NCBI GenBank assembly: GCA_023362775.1
Contig: JALMGJ010000013.1
Location: 26,080,274-26,144,273 of the forward strand
From: Charina bottae
Lineage: Eukaryota; Chordata; Lepidosauria; Squamata; Charinaidae
DNA: 64,000 nucleotides
Direction: 5' to 3'
The position numbers and the translations under genes were made by a program. Every line of letters starts with the position of its first letter. The first letter of the stretch is position 1. Under the pieces are notes generated by a model, which made no database searches, had not been told where the DNA came from, and saw only the letters and a program-made list of their open reading frames with translations. This document shows, piece after piece, positions 1 through 60,800 of this stretch.

Positions 1-76
1 CCACTACACCAAACTGGCTCTCTAAAAGTTGTTTCAAAATAAATCTATTCTTCTGCTGCTACAGAGATTAATATTA

Positions 77-411
77 AAAAGGTAAAGTTTCCCCCCGCAC
101 ATTTGTGCAGTCGCGTCTGACTCTTAGGGGCCAGTGCTCATCTCCGTTTGTTAGCCGAAGAGCCAGCGTTGTCCGAAGATGCTTCCACAGTCATGTGGCC
201 GGCATGATGCACGCGGAACGCTGTTACCTACCCACCGAAGTGGTACCTATTAATCTACTTGCATTTGCATGCTTTCGAATTGCTAGGTTGGCAAGAGCTG
301 GAGCTAGTGCGGGAGCTCACTCCGCACACAGGGCTACGGATTCGAACCTCCAAACTTGCGATCTTCCGATCGACAAGCCTGGCATCTTACCCGCTGGGCC
401 ACCACACCCCC
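77..411 (-). repeat. Sauria-type tRNA SINE
   Basis: Full-length, read on the minus strand: tRNA-like head with A/B boxes (GGTTCGAA-type), body with GCATGCAAATGCAAGTAGAT, and a GGTAAAGGTAAA-like 3' end. Flanked by ttaatatta target duplications (68-76 and 412-420). Confidence 0.92.
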
Positions 412-597
412 TTAATATTACTTAATATTACTGCATAATAATTTTAATTTTTTTTTTTTAATTTAGAGGCTCTTTATTTTCTAAGGTGATGCTATAATTG
501 ATTTTAATGTGTTAATGAATCAATTGTTGCTTTAGTCTAGGTCTGTGCTGCACTTAATTATAAGTGCCTAATAAATAACATATATAATAAATAACAT

Positions 598-924
598 AGG
601 GGTGTGATGGCTCAGTGGTTAAGATGCCAGGCTTGTCGATTGGAAGGTCGGCAGTTCGAAACCCAAGTGCCACGTGACGGAGTGAGCTCCCGCACTAGCT
701 CCAGCTCTTGCCAACCTAGCAATTCGAAAGCATGCAAATGCAAGTAGATAAATAGGTACCACTTTGGTGGGAAGGTAACAGCGTTCCGCGCGCGTCATGC
801 CGGCCACATGACCACGGAAGCGTCTTCGGACAACGCTGGCTCTTCGGCTAACAAACGGAGATGAGCACCGGCCCCTAGAGTCGGACACGACTGCACAGAT
901 GTGCAGGGGGAACCTTTACCTTTT
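598..924 (+). repeat. Sauria-type tRNA SINE
   Basis: Full-length plus-strand copy: head ggtgtgatggctcagtgg, 3' end ggggaacctttacctttt. Confidence 0.92.
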
Positions 925-1052
925 TTGTATGCAGTATTTATTCCAGTTGCGTTTTGGATTGAGGTCCTTTATCAAAGAACATGCTAAACTGCGGTAGATT
1001 ATTCCGGCATTTTGAATAACTGACATTATCAGTATAGTAATAATTATTAGAG

Positions 1053-1366
1053 GGTGCGATGGCTCAGCGGATAAGACGCCAGGCTTGTTGAGAAGGTCGC
1101 AAGTTCAGAGGTTTGAATCCCTAGCCCTGCGTGCGGAGTGAGCTCCCGCACTCGCCCCAGCTCTTGCCAACCTAGCAATTCGAAAGCATGCAAATGCAAG
1201 TAGATGAATAGGTACCACTTCGGTGGGTAGGTAACAGCGTTTCGCGCGCGTCATGCCGGCCACATTACTGCGGAAGCGTCTTCGGACAGCGCTGGCTCTT
1301 CGGCTAACAAACGGAGATGAGCACCGGCCCCTAGAGTTGGACATATCTGTGCAGGGGAAAACCTAA
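1053..1366 (+). repeat. Sauria-type tRNA SINE
   Basis: Plus-strand copy with a slightly shortened 3' end (ggggaaaaccta). Confidence 0.9.
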
Positions 1367-1482
1367 ATAAATAACATGACTACTGAGCAAGCAAAGGAAT
1401 GGGGAAATATTCCCATGTACTTTGGGCGTTTGATAATTCCTGGAAAATGGCTTTGTTGTCTCTCCCTGTAGAGGGCATAGAG

Positions 1483-1689
1483 CAGAGCTTTCCAAACTCT
1501 GTGTCGGGACACATTAGTGTGTCGGCTGCAGTGTCTGGGTGTGTCGCGGCTGCTGCTGCCTCCAAACCTGCCCTGCCAGGATTCCGCTCAGGTCCTAGTG
1601 CCTGCCTTGTGCCCTGCTGTGAGAGTGTGTCGCGAAATGATGCATGTCTAAAAAGTGTGTCACCAACATGAAAAGTTTGGAAAGCTCTG
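1483..1689 (+). mobile_element. hAT MITE (CAGAGCTTTCCAAACT family)
   Basis: Terminal inverted repeats cagagctttccaaact / agtttggaaagctctg with GTGTGTCG-rich interior, and 8-bp target duplications gcatagag at 1475-1482 and 1690-1697. The 8-bp duplication and CAG ends fit the hAT superfamily. Confidence 0.88.
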
Positions 1690-2648
1690 GCATAGAGAAT
1701 GGCCTTGAAGGACAGGAGGAAGAGCTGCTACCAAGGCAATGGTCAGATAAGAGGGGCTTGAGCCCAGGCCAAGAAAATAACTTGAGAAAATGTCTCAGAT
1801 AAGCCCCTCCCTAGTTCAGGCAAAGATGGAGGGAGGGAGGGAGGGAGGGAGAAGCACACTCAGACTTGCGAGATTCTGTTACTAGAGCCATTACAGTAAA
1901 AGTAGCCCTGACCTATAGGGCACTGGTTTCTTAGTCTGATCTACCTTGTAGGGCTGACACTCCTTTTCAAATAGGCAGAGAGGGTGGATTTTAGCTGAGT
2001 TTACCTGCAAATGCCAGATAGGGTGGAGTGGCTGAAACTACTTTGGAAAAAGTTCCATTATTTTTCAGAATACAGGTTTTTTTGAGTTGAGATATTTCAT
2101 AGCGCTGGGCTCCTTAGGCGGGAACCACGGATATTACCATGAATATTACCAGGCAAACTTTTCCTCATCGTACTTTACGGGAATCCAGGTGATCTGTTCT
2201 TGTATTTACAGCACGGCTGGATTTCCCTCTCCCTCCCATATAGTTTTCCTCCACAAAAATCGAGTAAGGGAAAAGTTTCTACCCAAATCTTTTTAGGTGG
2301 TAGCTGTCTGTGTCCCTATGCCTGATAAAGCAGTTACGGATGCTCTGTAGGCAATCTAGTATCTTGTTAACACATGGTTTGTTTTAACAATGGTTTCTTC
2401 CCTAAGCCACAGAGCCCAACTTCAGACTAATACACAAGCCAACATTTATGGACAACTAAAGCAAAACCAAACCAACCGCCTTTTGGCTTAACACAATGTG
2501 TAAACTCCATCACGCCCTTGGTTCAGCCAAAGGAAGAACCTCTAGCAATTTCATGTCCTGCCCTGCGTGTTTTCTAGCCTTGCCTCTTTTAGAGCCTCAG
2601 CACAATCTTTCCCCACCTCCTGAATCCAAACTCCATCATTTCTCCCAG
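1690..2648 (+). other. RYR1 intron, mostly unannotated
   Basis: Contains only a (GGGA)n tract at 1828-1852. No exon, gene or known repeat recognised in the rest; the exon preceding w1 was not found between 1 and 2648. Confidence 0.5.
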
Positions 2649-52991
<50,343 letters not shown>

Positions 52992-53935
52992 AGGCTCCCC
53001 TGGCCGCGGGGCAGCTGCCCCTCCCTTCAGCCCTAGCGGAAGGAGGGCAGCAGCGAAGCAGAGTGGGACACCCTGGCTGAGTCTCGAGCTTTGGGAGAGC
53101 CGCTTCATTCTCCTCCCCCCCACCCACCCACCCCGTCACCACCATCATGTCTCCTGCCTCTTGCTGTCGAGCCCCCTCCCCTCCATCGAAGAGATGGGTA
53201 TTCGGGTCCTGGGCTGCTTGAGCTGATGGAGCCTCCCACTTGGCCAGTAACTCTTCCCAGCTCTTTCCGGTCCCCTGGGGGGGGGCGTCCATGCAATAGC
53301 TTCCTTCCCAGATTAACACCCCCCCCCTGAATTTCAAGTGCCTTTTATTGGCCCTTACCCCAGGAGTGGGGAGGGTCTACAAACGGGGAAAGGGTAAAAT
53401 GTTCTTTCAGACCAACCAGGATAAGGTGGGAGTGAATTTGCTCCCGGTTTCTGTCGCCCAGCATAGTGGGTGGCAGAGGAAGGCAGAGACGCTGGCCTTC
53501 TCGTCCAGCTTCCCAAGAAGGAGAATGCAGCCCCCTCCCTCCCCCCTCCCCTTCCCCCAACATCAATAACTCTTGCAATTAGTCCTCGCCTTAAGCTGCA
53601 CATCGCTTGTGAAGCTTACAGTGTGTTTGGTGGGGATCCTCTCTTGCACCCGTGGCTCCATCTGGAATTGAGAAGGCACCAGAAATCCCACCCAATCTTC
53701 CCAGAGCTGTGTCTGCGCTAGGGCAGGGGGGAGCGAGGGGCCCCAGCTCAGGAGGCTGCACCGCCCTCCGGGGGTCCGCAGCCCCTGCACAGAATGGCCC
53801 TTTGCCCCCGATTTAACTGACAGCGCACTGAACAGTGGAAGCCCGGTCTGTGGCGGAGATGCAGACCCCTCTGTTGTTCTCCCGTCCCTCGAGTCCAGCT
53901 TGGTTCTCTGCAATAAAACCATAGACTGCTGCAAC
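52992..53935 (+). other. RYR1: RYR1 3' UTR
   Basis: GC-rich, C-run-rich sequence with no conserved reading frame, from the stop codon to the first AATAAA at 53912-53917. The cleavage point, about 15-25 bp beyond, is an estimate. Confidence 0.7.
53912..53917 (+). terminator. RYR1: RYR1 poly(A) signal
   Basis: AATAAA on the plus strand, the only canonical signal seen between the RYR1 stop and the facing MAP4K1 signal. Confidence 0.7.
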
Positions 53936-54029
53936 CACCGAGTCGGCATCATCCTTCTGCAGAGCCAATGAAGGGGAAGCGACTTCTCTTTCCCGGTGCG
54001 GTTCATTCTGGGTTTTTAATAGTCTGCTT

Positions 54030-54734
54030 TTGGACCGCCATACGTTTTATTGGTATCTGTCTGCTGCAGGATGCTGGTAACAAACACCAGCCTGGGTTAT
54101 TATCACGTTACACGAAGCCATCACGGCTTGGATGAATATAGCCACCCTGTTTTTGTAAGCCGTGAGCAGCTGAATCTTGGCCAAGGAGAGATTTGAACAG
54201 CTCTGCTCCATAAGCTTTGGACCAGCCTGGGGGTGCCCTCTTCCAGCCCCCCTGCTCAGGCCGTGTTGGAGTCCTCCCTGTGTCCGATGCTTTGGTTGCA
54301 CAAGAACTGGTCCGACACCAGGAGCTCCAGCCACAAACGGCTTAGCCACGTCGCTGGACACTGCTCTTTGGTATATTAACGTACACACACATGCACACAG
54401 AGGTATTAATCTATCAGAGGAGAGAGCATACTGTATATGTGAAAGGAAAAAACGAACATACTATTTACTGGGGCTGAATTGCATGTAAGGAGAAGCATGA
54501 AACCAGGACATTGGTGTCCCTTGGTGCTTCTGGTTGAAGCCGCCGAGGTTGGCCGAAGAGGTTCGGCTGGGCAGATGGGGGGTTTTCCACTTCCAGCCCT
54601 GTCTTGCCAGCTTCCAGGGCAGCACCGAGGCATCTGAGTCCTCTTCCCTGACACTTGTCATTCTTCAAGGAATCCGTTCCAGAGGGCAGGAAACGGCAGG
54701 TCTGAGCAACCAACAAGTCGAGGTTAGACCACCG
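54030..54734 (-). other. MAP4K1: MAP4K1 3' UTR
   Basis: About 700 bp of non-coding sequence between the stop and a minus-strand AATAAA at 54046-54051. The end point is estimated from the signal. Confidence 0.6.
54046..54051 (-). terminator. MAP4K1: MAP4K1 poly(A) signal
   Basis: AATAAA on the minus strand (tttatt on plus), facing the RYR1 signal 128 bp away. Confidence 0.6.
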
Positions 54735-54804
54735 TCATTCCGGCACGTAGAGATTGCTGGTGGAATTGGGATCATCCACTGGCCGCGTCTCTAATACAAT
54801 GGTG
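54735..54804 (-). CDS. MAP4K1: MAP4K1 last coding exon
   Basis: Encodes (S)[22 protein letters not shown] then TGA, matching the conserved [19 protein letters not shown] C-terminus of HPK1. Confidence 0.93.
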
Positions 54805-57800
54805 CTGGCAAGGAAGGAGAAGGGAAAGGGGAAGAGTCAGCTGGGGACATGGGAGGAGCGTGTTCCGTGGCTGCAGGATGGCCACGCTAGCCGAGAATGT
54901 GGGGGACAATGGCCCCAACACAGCCAAAGGCCACAGGGTGAAGCGGGTTGTCTCCAAAGGTCAACGAAAAGGAGCCCCGCTCATTCACCGCAGGGCCCAC
55001 GCAAGGAAGCTGGGAGGAGCAGCCCAGTTCCGAAGGCCACAAGGGGGTGGGGAAAGTGGCACGGATGGTAGAAGCACAGAGACGAAGTCAAAGGTCTTCA
55101 AACCTGGGGGCTCCCAGTAGGCGGAAGGTCCACCGTTGATCCTGCAGCTCCTGTGTTACCTGAGAAGAAGCATGCGGTCAGGATGAATGGTTACTGGTGC
55201 CTCTAAGTGGAGGCAAGCTGAGCCCCCTGCTAAGAATTGTTGGACCTTCTACCTACAAATCAGGAATGAGACAAGTGGGATGCTCTCACTGTTGGCAGGA
55301 TTCATACCTCCTTCCCCCCATCTCGGGGGGGGGAGTAGAAAGGGGCAAAGACAGTAGCATCTCACTGCTGAGCAAAGAGAGAATGCCACAAACGGGAGAA
55401 AGGGTTAGGAATGCCTCAGAGTCTTAGCCTTAGAAAATACCCACAAAATAAGGGGAGAAGAAAGCATCTGAGGCCCTTCCACCACCACCACCTTTGGCAC
55501 GAAATCTCAAGAGGACTGACCACACCACGCTGGAAACACAACGGCGCCCTCTTTACCTGCCCTGATCCAAGTGGCCGCGTCTGCACACCGTGGCGCCAAA
55601 ATGCATGCACGCAGTTCTGCACTAGGGCTGGAGACAGAAGAAGCAAAAAAGTTCACGCTCTGCCACCATGAGCCACTCTCCATTTCATAAAAGCCGCCCA
55701 GGCACTGGAGATGCCTCCCCACAAAGTGGGACGGGAAGTGAATTCTTCGAAAGTGGCCTAGCATCCCTCAAACTAAGGGAAGGCCCAACCTGAACCCACA
55801 GCAAGAGCGATCCCATCACTCCGTACTCCTGACAGATGAGCCAGCAAGCCCACCCCAAGCACCATCGCAACCAGAGGATCACAGGCAAGAATGTTCGATT
55901 AGATCTCTTTCCCCGTCAGGGTAGGAGCTGCTCTGGAGATATCAACCTGTACTTCCTCTAAGACCCAAAAGGAGCTTCAGATGAGGGAGAGGGTGCAAGC
56001 TGGAAGAGGAAGAAGTACTGAGCAGGGTGGAGAAAAGGAACTCACCAGCTGATTCCACTGCTACGTCAAAGGTGAGTTTCGGTGGGGATCCAAGCAGTGC
56101 CCCATGGGGGCTGACAAACTGGATGCTTCCTGGGAAACAAACCAAAAGTGTGTGGACCCCAGTAGGAACTGTCCTCCTCTCAGTCCTGACGAACCAAGAG
56201 CCACCTCGCTCCTACTTACTGTCCATCAGAACCATCACCGTCTTGCTATCCAGCTGAGTCACCTGGACGAAGCCAGAGCAGGAAGGTTCTGTGGACAAAC
56301 AGATTCTTTGTTCAGAACTATGGCTTGGTATTAATTTAAACTCTGCTTTTAATCCTAAAGGGCTCCAGCTGGAAGATCATCATCCTAGTGGAGAAGGTGG
56401 CTCTTTGGGTAGACAAAGAGGAAATGAGCTGGTATGACGTTTCTACTAAAAGGTGGTCGATAGTACGTTCTATCTTATTGTCCATCTTAAAGAGTGTGCA
56501 ACAGCAGATACACAGATAGGCCCCTCCAGTATCAAATGAGCAACTAGATGGCTTGGGGCTCATCCTGGGATTCAGCTAGTACTCATAAAGGAACACGCTC
56601 TACTTTAGAGCACCTTCAGGTGCTGAAACAAGCGTAACACGTGTTTGGGCACTGCTTACACTTGGCCTAAGTTTCCCTCTCTGCTCTCGCCTGTGCAGCA
56701 AAATAAAGGTAAGAGCATCTTGTGTCCCTGGACTTCGTCCGTGGGGATGTCAGGCTGGAAGACAGTCACTAGGCCTGCCATTAACAGGGTGACCAGTCAC
56801 TTCAGCCTGATGCAAATGTGCATGGAGATCAGCATGCTTCCGACTTTCGGAGGAAGAATGGTGGACTAAAGACTGCTCCGCAAAAAGCGGAGCCAACAAC
56901 CGCGGTGAAGAATGAAGAGCTGGAGAGTAGACCGGCTTTTCGGACCTCTCCAGACTAAGGAGAGGACGAGAGATCGCCCACAAGTGCTCCAGACAGTTGC
57001 TCCTCACAAGGAGACTGCAAGATCATGGTCTCCAGCAGGGTTTTCTAAAGATTTATTAATTAAATTTATGCACCACCCATCTCACTATATTTTCAGCACT
57101 GGGAGATGAGGGAATAGCCATCCTGCTCAAACCGGAGTCAGCGCCTTTGAAAGGACACTAAGTTCACATACTTCCTTCTCTAATCACTTTCGGAAATTGC
57201 TTGTTAACTACTTTTCAGCTATTAGAAACCTTTGGATTGACAAATTTGAAAGCACTGGGTGAGTTTGCCTTCAATCCTTAACAAAAGAAAGTTTTAACTA
57301 CAAGCTTAAGGTCTTTAAAAAAAATTGAAATAGCAAAAGGTTGATTAAAACTTTGATTTTAGAAAGCTACAAACAGACTAAGGGTCCAGATAAATTTGAA
57401 ATAAGATTTTGGAATTAATTATAAAGAACCCTTCCCATGGGGAAATGCTTTTGTTTTGATTTTTTTCAAAAAAAATAAGATTTTAAAAATTGAGCACTGG
57501 AACTAAAGATTTCAATTAAAGAACACATAAACTTAGTCGACTAACAGTTACAGAATGGTGCAAAATATTTTAATACTGGAAATATTGAAGGACACTTGAA
57601 AAATGGAGTCAGAAGTTAATGTCAACAGTGAGTTGAAAGTGGATTTACAAATGACAGGCTACAAGAACGACATGGAAAAAGATGTTACAGTAGACACACA
57701 AAAGAAAGCGGCTGATGTTTTAATAATTACAGTAAAAATGATATGCAATCAATAAACCAAGAGACTCACCGCTTTTGTCGCTGATAAACCAGGAGGTTAG

Positions 57801-60800
57801 GGAATTGAGGTTAATGACCTGGAACTGCACGGCCTTCCCTGGTGGGCCCTTGCTCACACCAATGCAGACCACCGGATATTCCTCGTCCGGGCTCATCAGC
57901 ATCTCAAAGACAGGCAGCAACGAAGGCAGGGGGAAATCAAAATACTATCAAAAGAGCAGAACAGAAGGATTTCCTGAATGGCTTTGATGCATTCTCTCCT
58001 GCACAGTGCCATCTATGCCAAGGGGAGTACCCTGTACTAATGGCCACCGGTCAGCCCTTCAAGGTAGACCAGACTAGGAAACCGAAGTCAGGCAGGCTAA
58101 TATTATTTTTATTATGGAACTGTTGTAACGGAATCTTGCAAGTCTGAATGCGCTTCCCCCCTCCCTCCCTTTATCTTCATGAGAACTAGGGAGGGTCTTG
58201 TCTGAGACGCTTTCTCACATTACACTTCTGGTCTGGACTCTGGTTTCTTTGATCTGCCTTGGTAGCGGCTCTTCCTCCTGTCCCCAACGTTATTCCTTCT
58301 GTCCATTACCAGGGGTCCCCAACCTTTTTGGCACCAGGGACTGGTCGTGGAAGACAATTTTTCCACGGACCGGGGGGGCGGGGTTTGTGGGCGGGAGCCA
58401 ATCGCGCGGACGGGGGGTGGGGTTTGCAGGCAGGAGCCAATCGTGCGGACGGGGGGTGGGGTTTGCAGCCGGGAGCCAATCGCGCAGACCACCACCGCTC
58501 ACCTACTGTGCGGCCCACTTCCTAACAGGCCGTGGGCCACAGGTTGGGGACCCTTGCATTACACCACCACTACTCCCTGCCTATAAACAACTGCCTACTA
58601 GATCAATGGCAGTAATTAAGTGCCAGGTTTTTATTCTACTGGTAGAAAGCAATCTGCAAGAAATCCAAAGCCGACATTTGCAGTCTTGGGCAGCGAGAAA
58701 TAAAATCAAAGCCTCCACTTGAAGAGGAAGCATATTCAAGCATAGGAGGTGAATTATGCTGCTGTTGCTTCTCTGCACCGGGAATTCTGGTCCTTCGCAG
58801 AGACCCAAGATGCTGTCCCCTGCATGCATTTTTGCCCTGGGGAAAACACCCAGCTTGGTGGCAAGGGCCAAAATGCAGGAAAGCCCTCCTTGGAAGTGGA
58901 CTATTCTTACTGTAAAATCCAACCTATCCAAGGATCAAAACACAGCAGGTCTTCAATTATCACCCAGAATGAATAAACGTCCGGTCCTGGAAGATTGGAA
59001 AACCCTGGCATCCAAAAACAATTTCAATAATAAATCAGCGAGAGACGTTCAGCGGTAATGCCCAGGGTGGAGCAGAGGTATTCTCTGCTGCTTGGCACCA
59101 ACCTATGCCTGTCTTGGCATTGCACCCAATGCACTAAATTACAAGCAAGGTGGCCTAGCCAACTAGGCTATAAAACACACCGCCTGGCTGTTTCTTCCTT
59201 GGGATGCCCACCTTGACCCTGGCAAGAAGATGCTTCATCTGGCAGAGGGGGCAGCTCTTACCTTGACCAGCATGAACTTCTGCATGGGTTCATACCACTG
59301 CAACAGTACCACCCCCGCCTCCAACGCTCCACAGAGAAAGTGGCAACTGTTCTGGGTGTTCCTGGCTGCGAGGGAAGGGAACATGCTGTATTGGATGCTG
59401 CGCAGGGCAACCGAGGGGAGGAGGGGGGTGCCAGCCACGGTGACCACCCCCGTCGCTAGGACTGGCATTCAAAGCACCTGTACAACATTTCTGGCATCCT
59501 TTAGTGTCAGGGATCTTGGTGGTGATGACATTTTTCCTAGGGGGAAGGAAGAAGGGGAAAGATTGGGTGATTGTGGGAGGGGAGCAGGATTCCTTTTAGA
59601 TGTGTCCTATAGTTCCGATGGCTGTGACCTCTGGTCCACCCAGGATATTTTAGGAGGACACAGCACCGTTGGCTTAAGAGGAACAAAGCCAAGGAAGCTT
59701 ATTGAGAATATGGTGGCCGCCTCCTATGGATCCATAACCATGCTGAGTGTTTCTTCTTTCTTGCATCCATCCTTTTTTTCCTTAAAACCTTTCCCTGTGT
59801 CCCGCTCCATCCACACGGAAACATGTGGTTCATTCCCACGTTCGTTTTCTTTTTACCATCCCCAAAAGCATAAGTTAAGGTTGCCGTTCTTTGTTTCGAA
59901 ACCCCACAGAGTTGTCCGCATTTCCCCCGCTGACTGCTTAACTGCAAACTCTCCCCTTGCCTGCAGAAATCTAGCAGGGATAAGTTCTTCCAAGGAACAG
60001 AGTGAGAACATAACCTGTTGAATGTTCTGCCGGCCAGGCTGCTGTTAAAGACAAAGAGACCGACAATTCTCAAATCTTCATGAATAGTGAAGAATTAAGG
60101 AAGGGGTAAGAAAAGACGTGGAGGGGCGTGGTGGCTCAGCGGGTAAGACGCCAGGCTTGTCGATCAGAAGATCGCACGTTTGGAGGTTCGAGACCCTAGT
60201 CCCGCGTGACGGAGTGATCTCGCACACCAGCCCCAGCTCTTGCCAACCTAGCAATTCGAAAGCATGCAAATGCAAGTAGATGAATAGGTACCACTTCGGT
60301 GGGTAGGTAACAGCATTCCGCATGTGTCATACCGACCACATGACCGTGGAAGCATCTTTGGACAGCGCTGGCTCTTCGGCTAACAAACGGAGATGAGCAC
60401 CGGCCCCTAGAGTCGGACACGACTGCACAAATGTGCGGGGGGAACCTTTTACCTTTACCTTATACACAATATGAGCAAGTTTAGGATTAACCTTCATTTG
60501 CTTGTTTTTCAGGGGTGTTGGTTACTTTATGGTGCAATATATCCGTCTTTCTTTCTACTCTGACCCACATTGGCACAACAGCCTCATCCCATCCCAACTT
60601 CCCTAACTGCTTGTTCAACTAGAGGTTTTCTGAGTCATGGGGACGGGGCAGCTTTTAACATGTGCTGTTAAACACATGCCTGGTGTCTTACCCGCTGAGC
60701 CACCACACCCCACACCCAGAAGTACTAACTTTTCATTTTGGACAATGTATTTGGCGTGATGTACCATCTCGTCATGCAGCCACATGACCGCGGAAGCGTC

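Noticed and set aside
598..680. tRNA-like sequence at SINE heads (also 1053, 27660, 60121)
   Set aside because: A and B boxes are those of tRNA-derived SINEs; each continues into a SINE body and lacks a proper acceptor stem.
59230..60021. 263-codon plus-strand open frame
   Set aside because: It runs antisense across MAP4K1 exons m4 and m5 and their introns and has no family resemblance.
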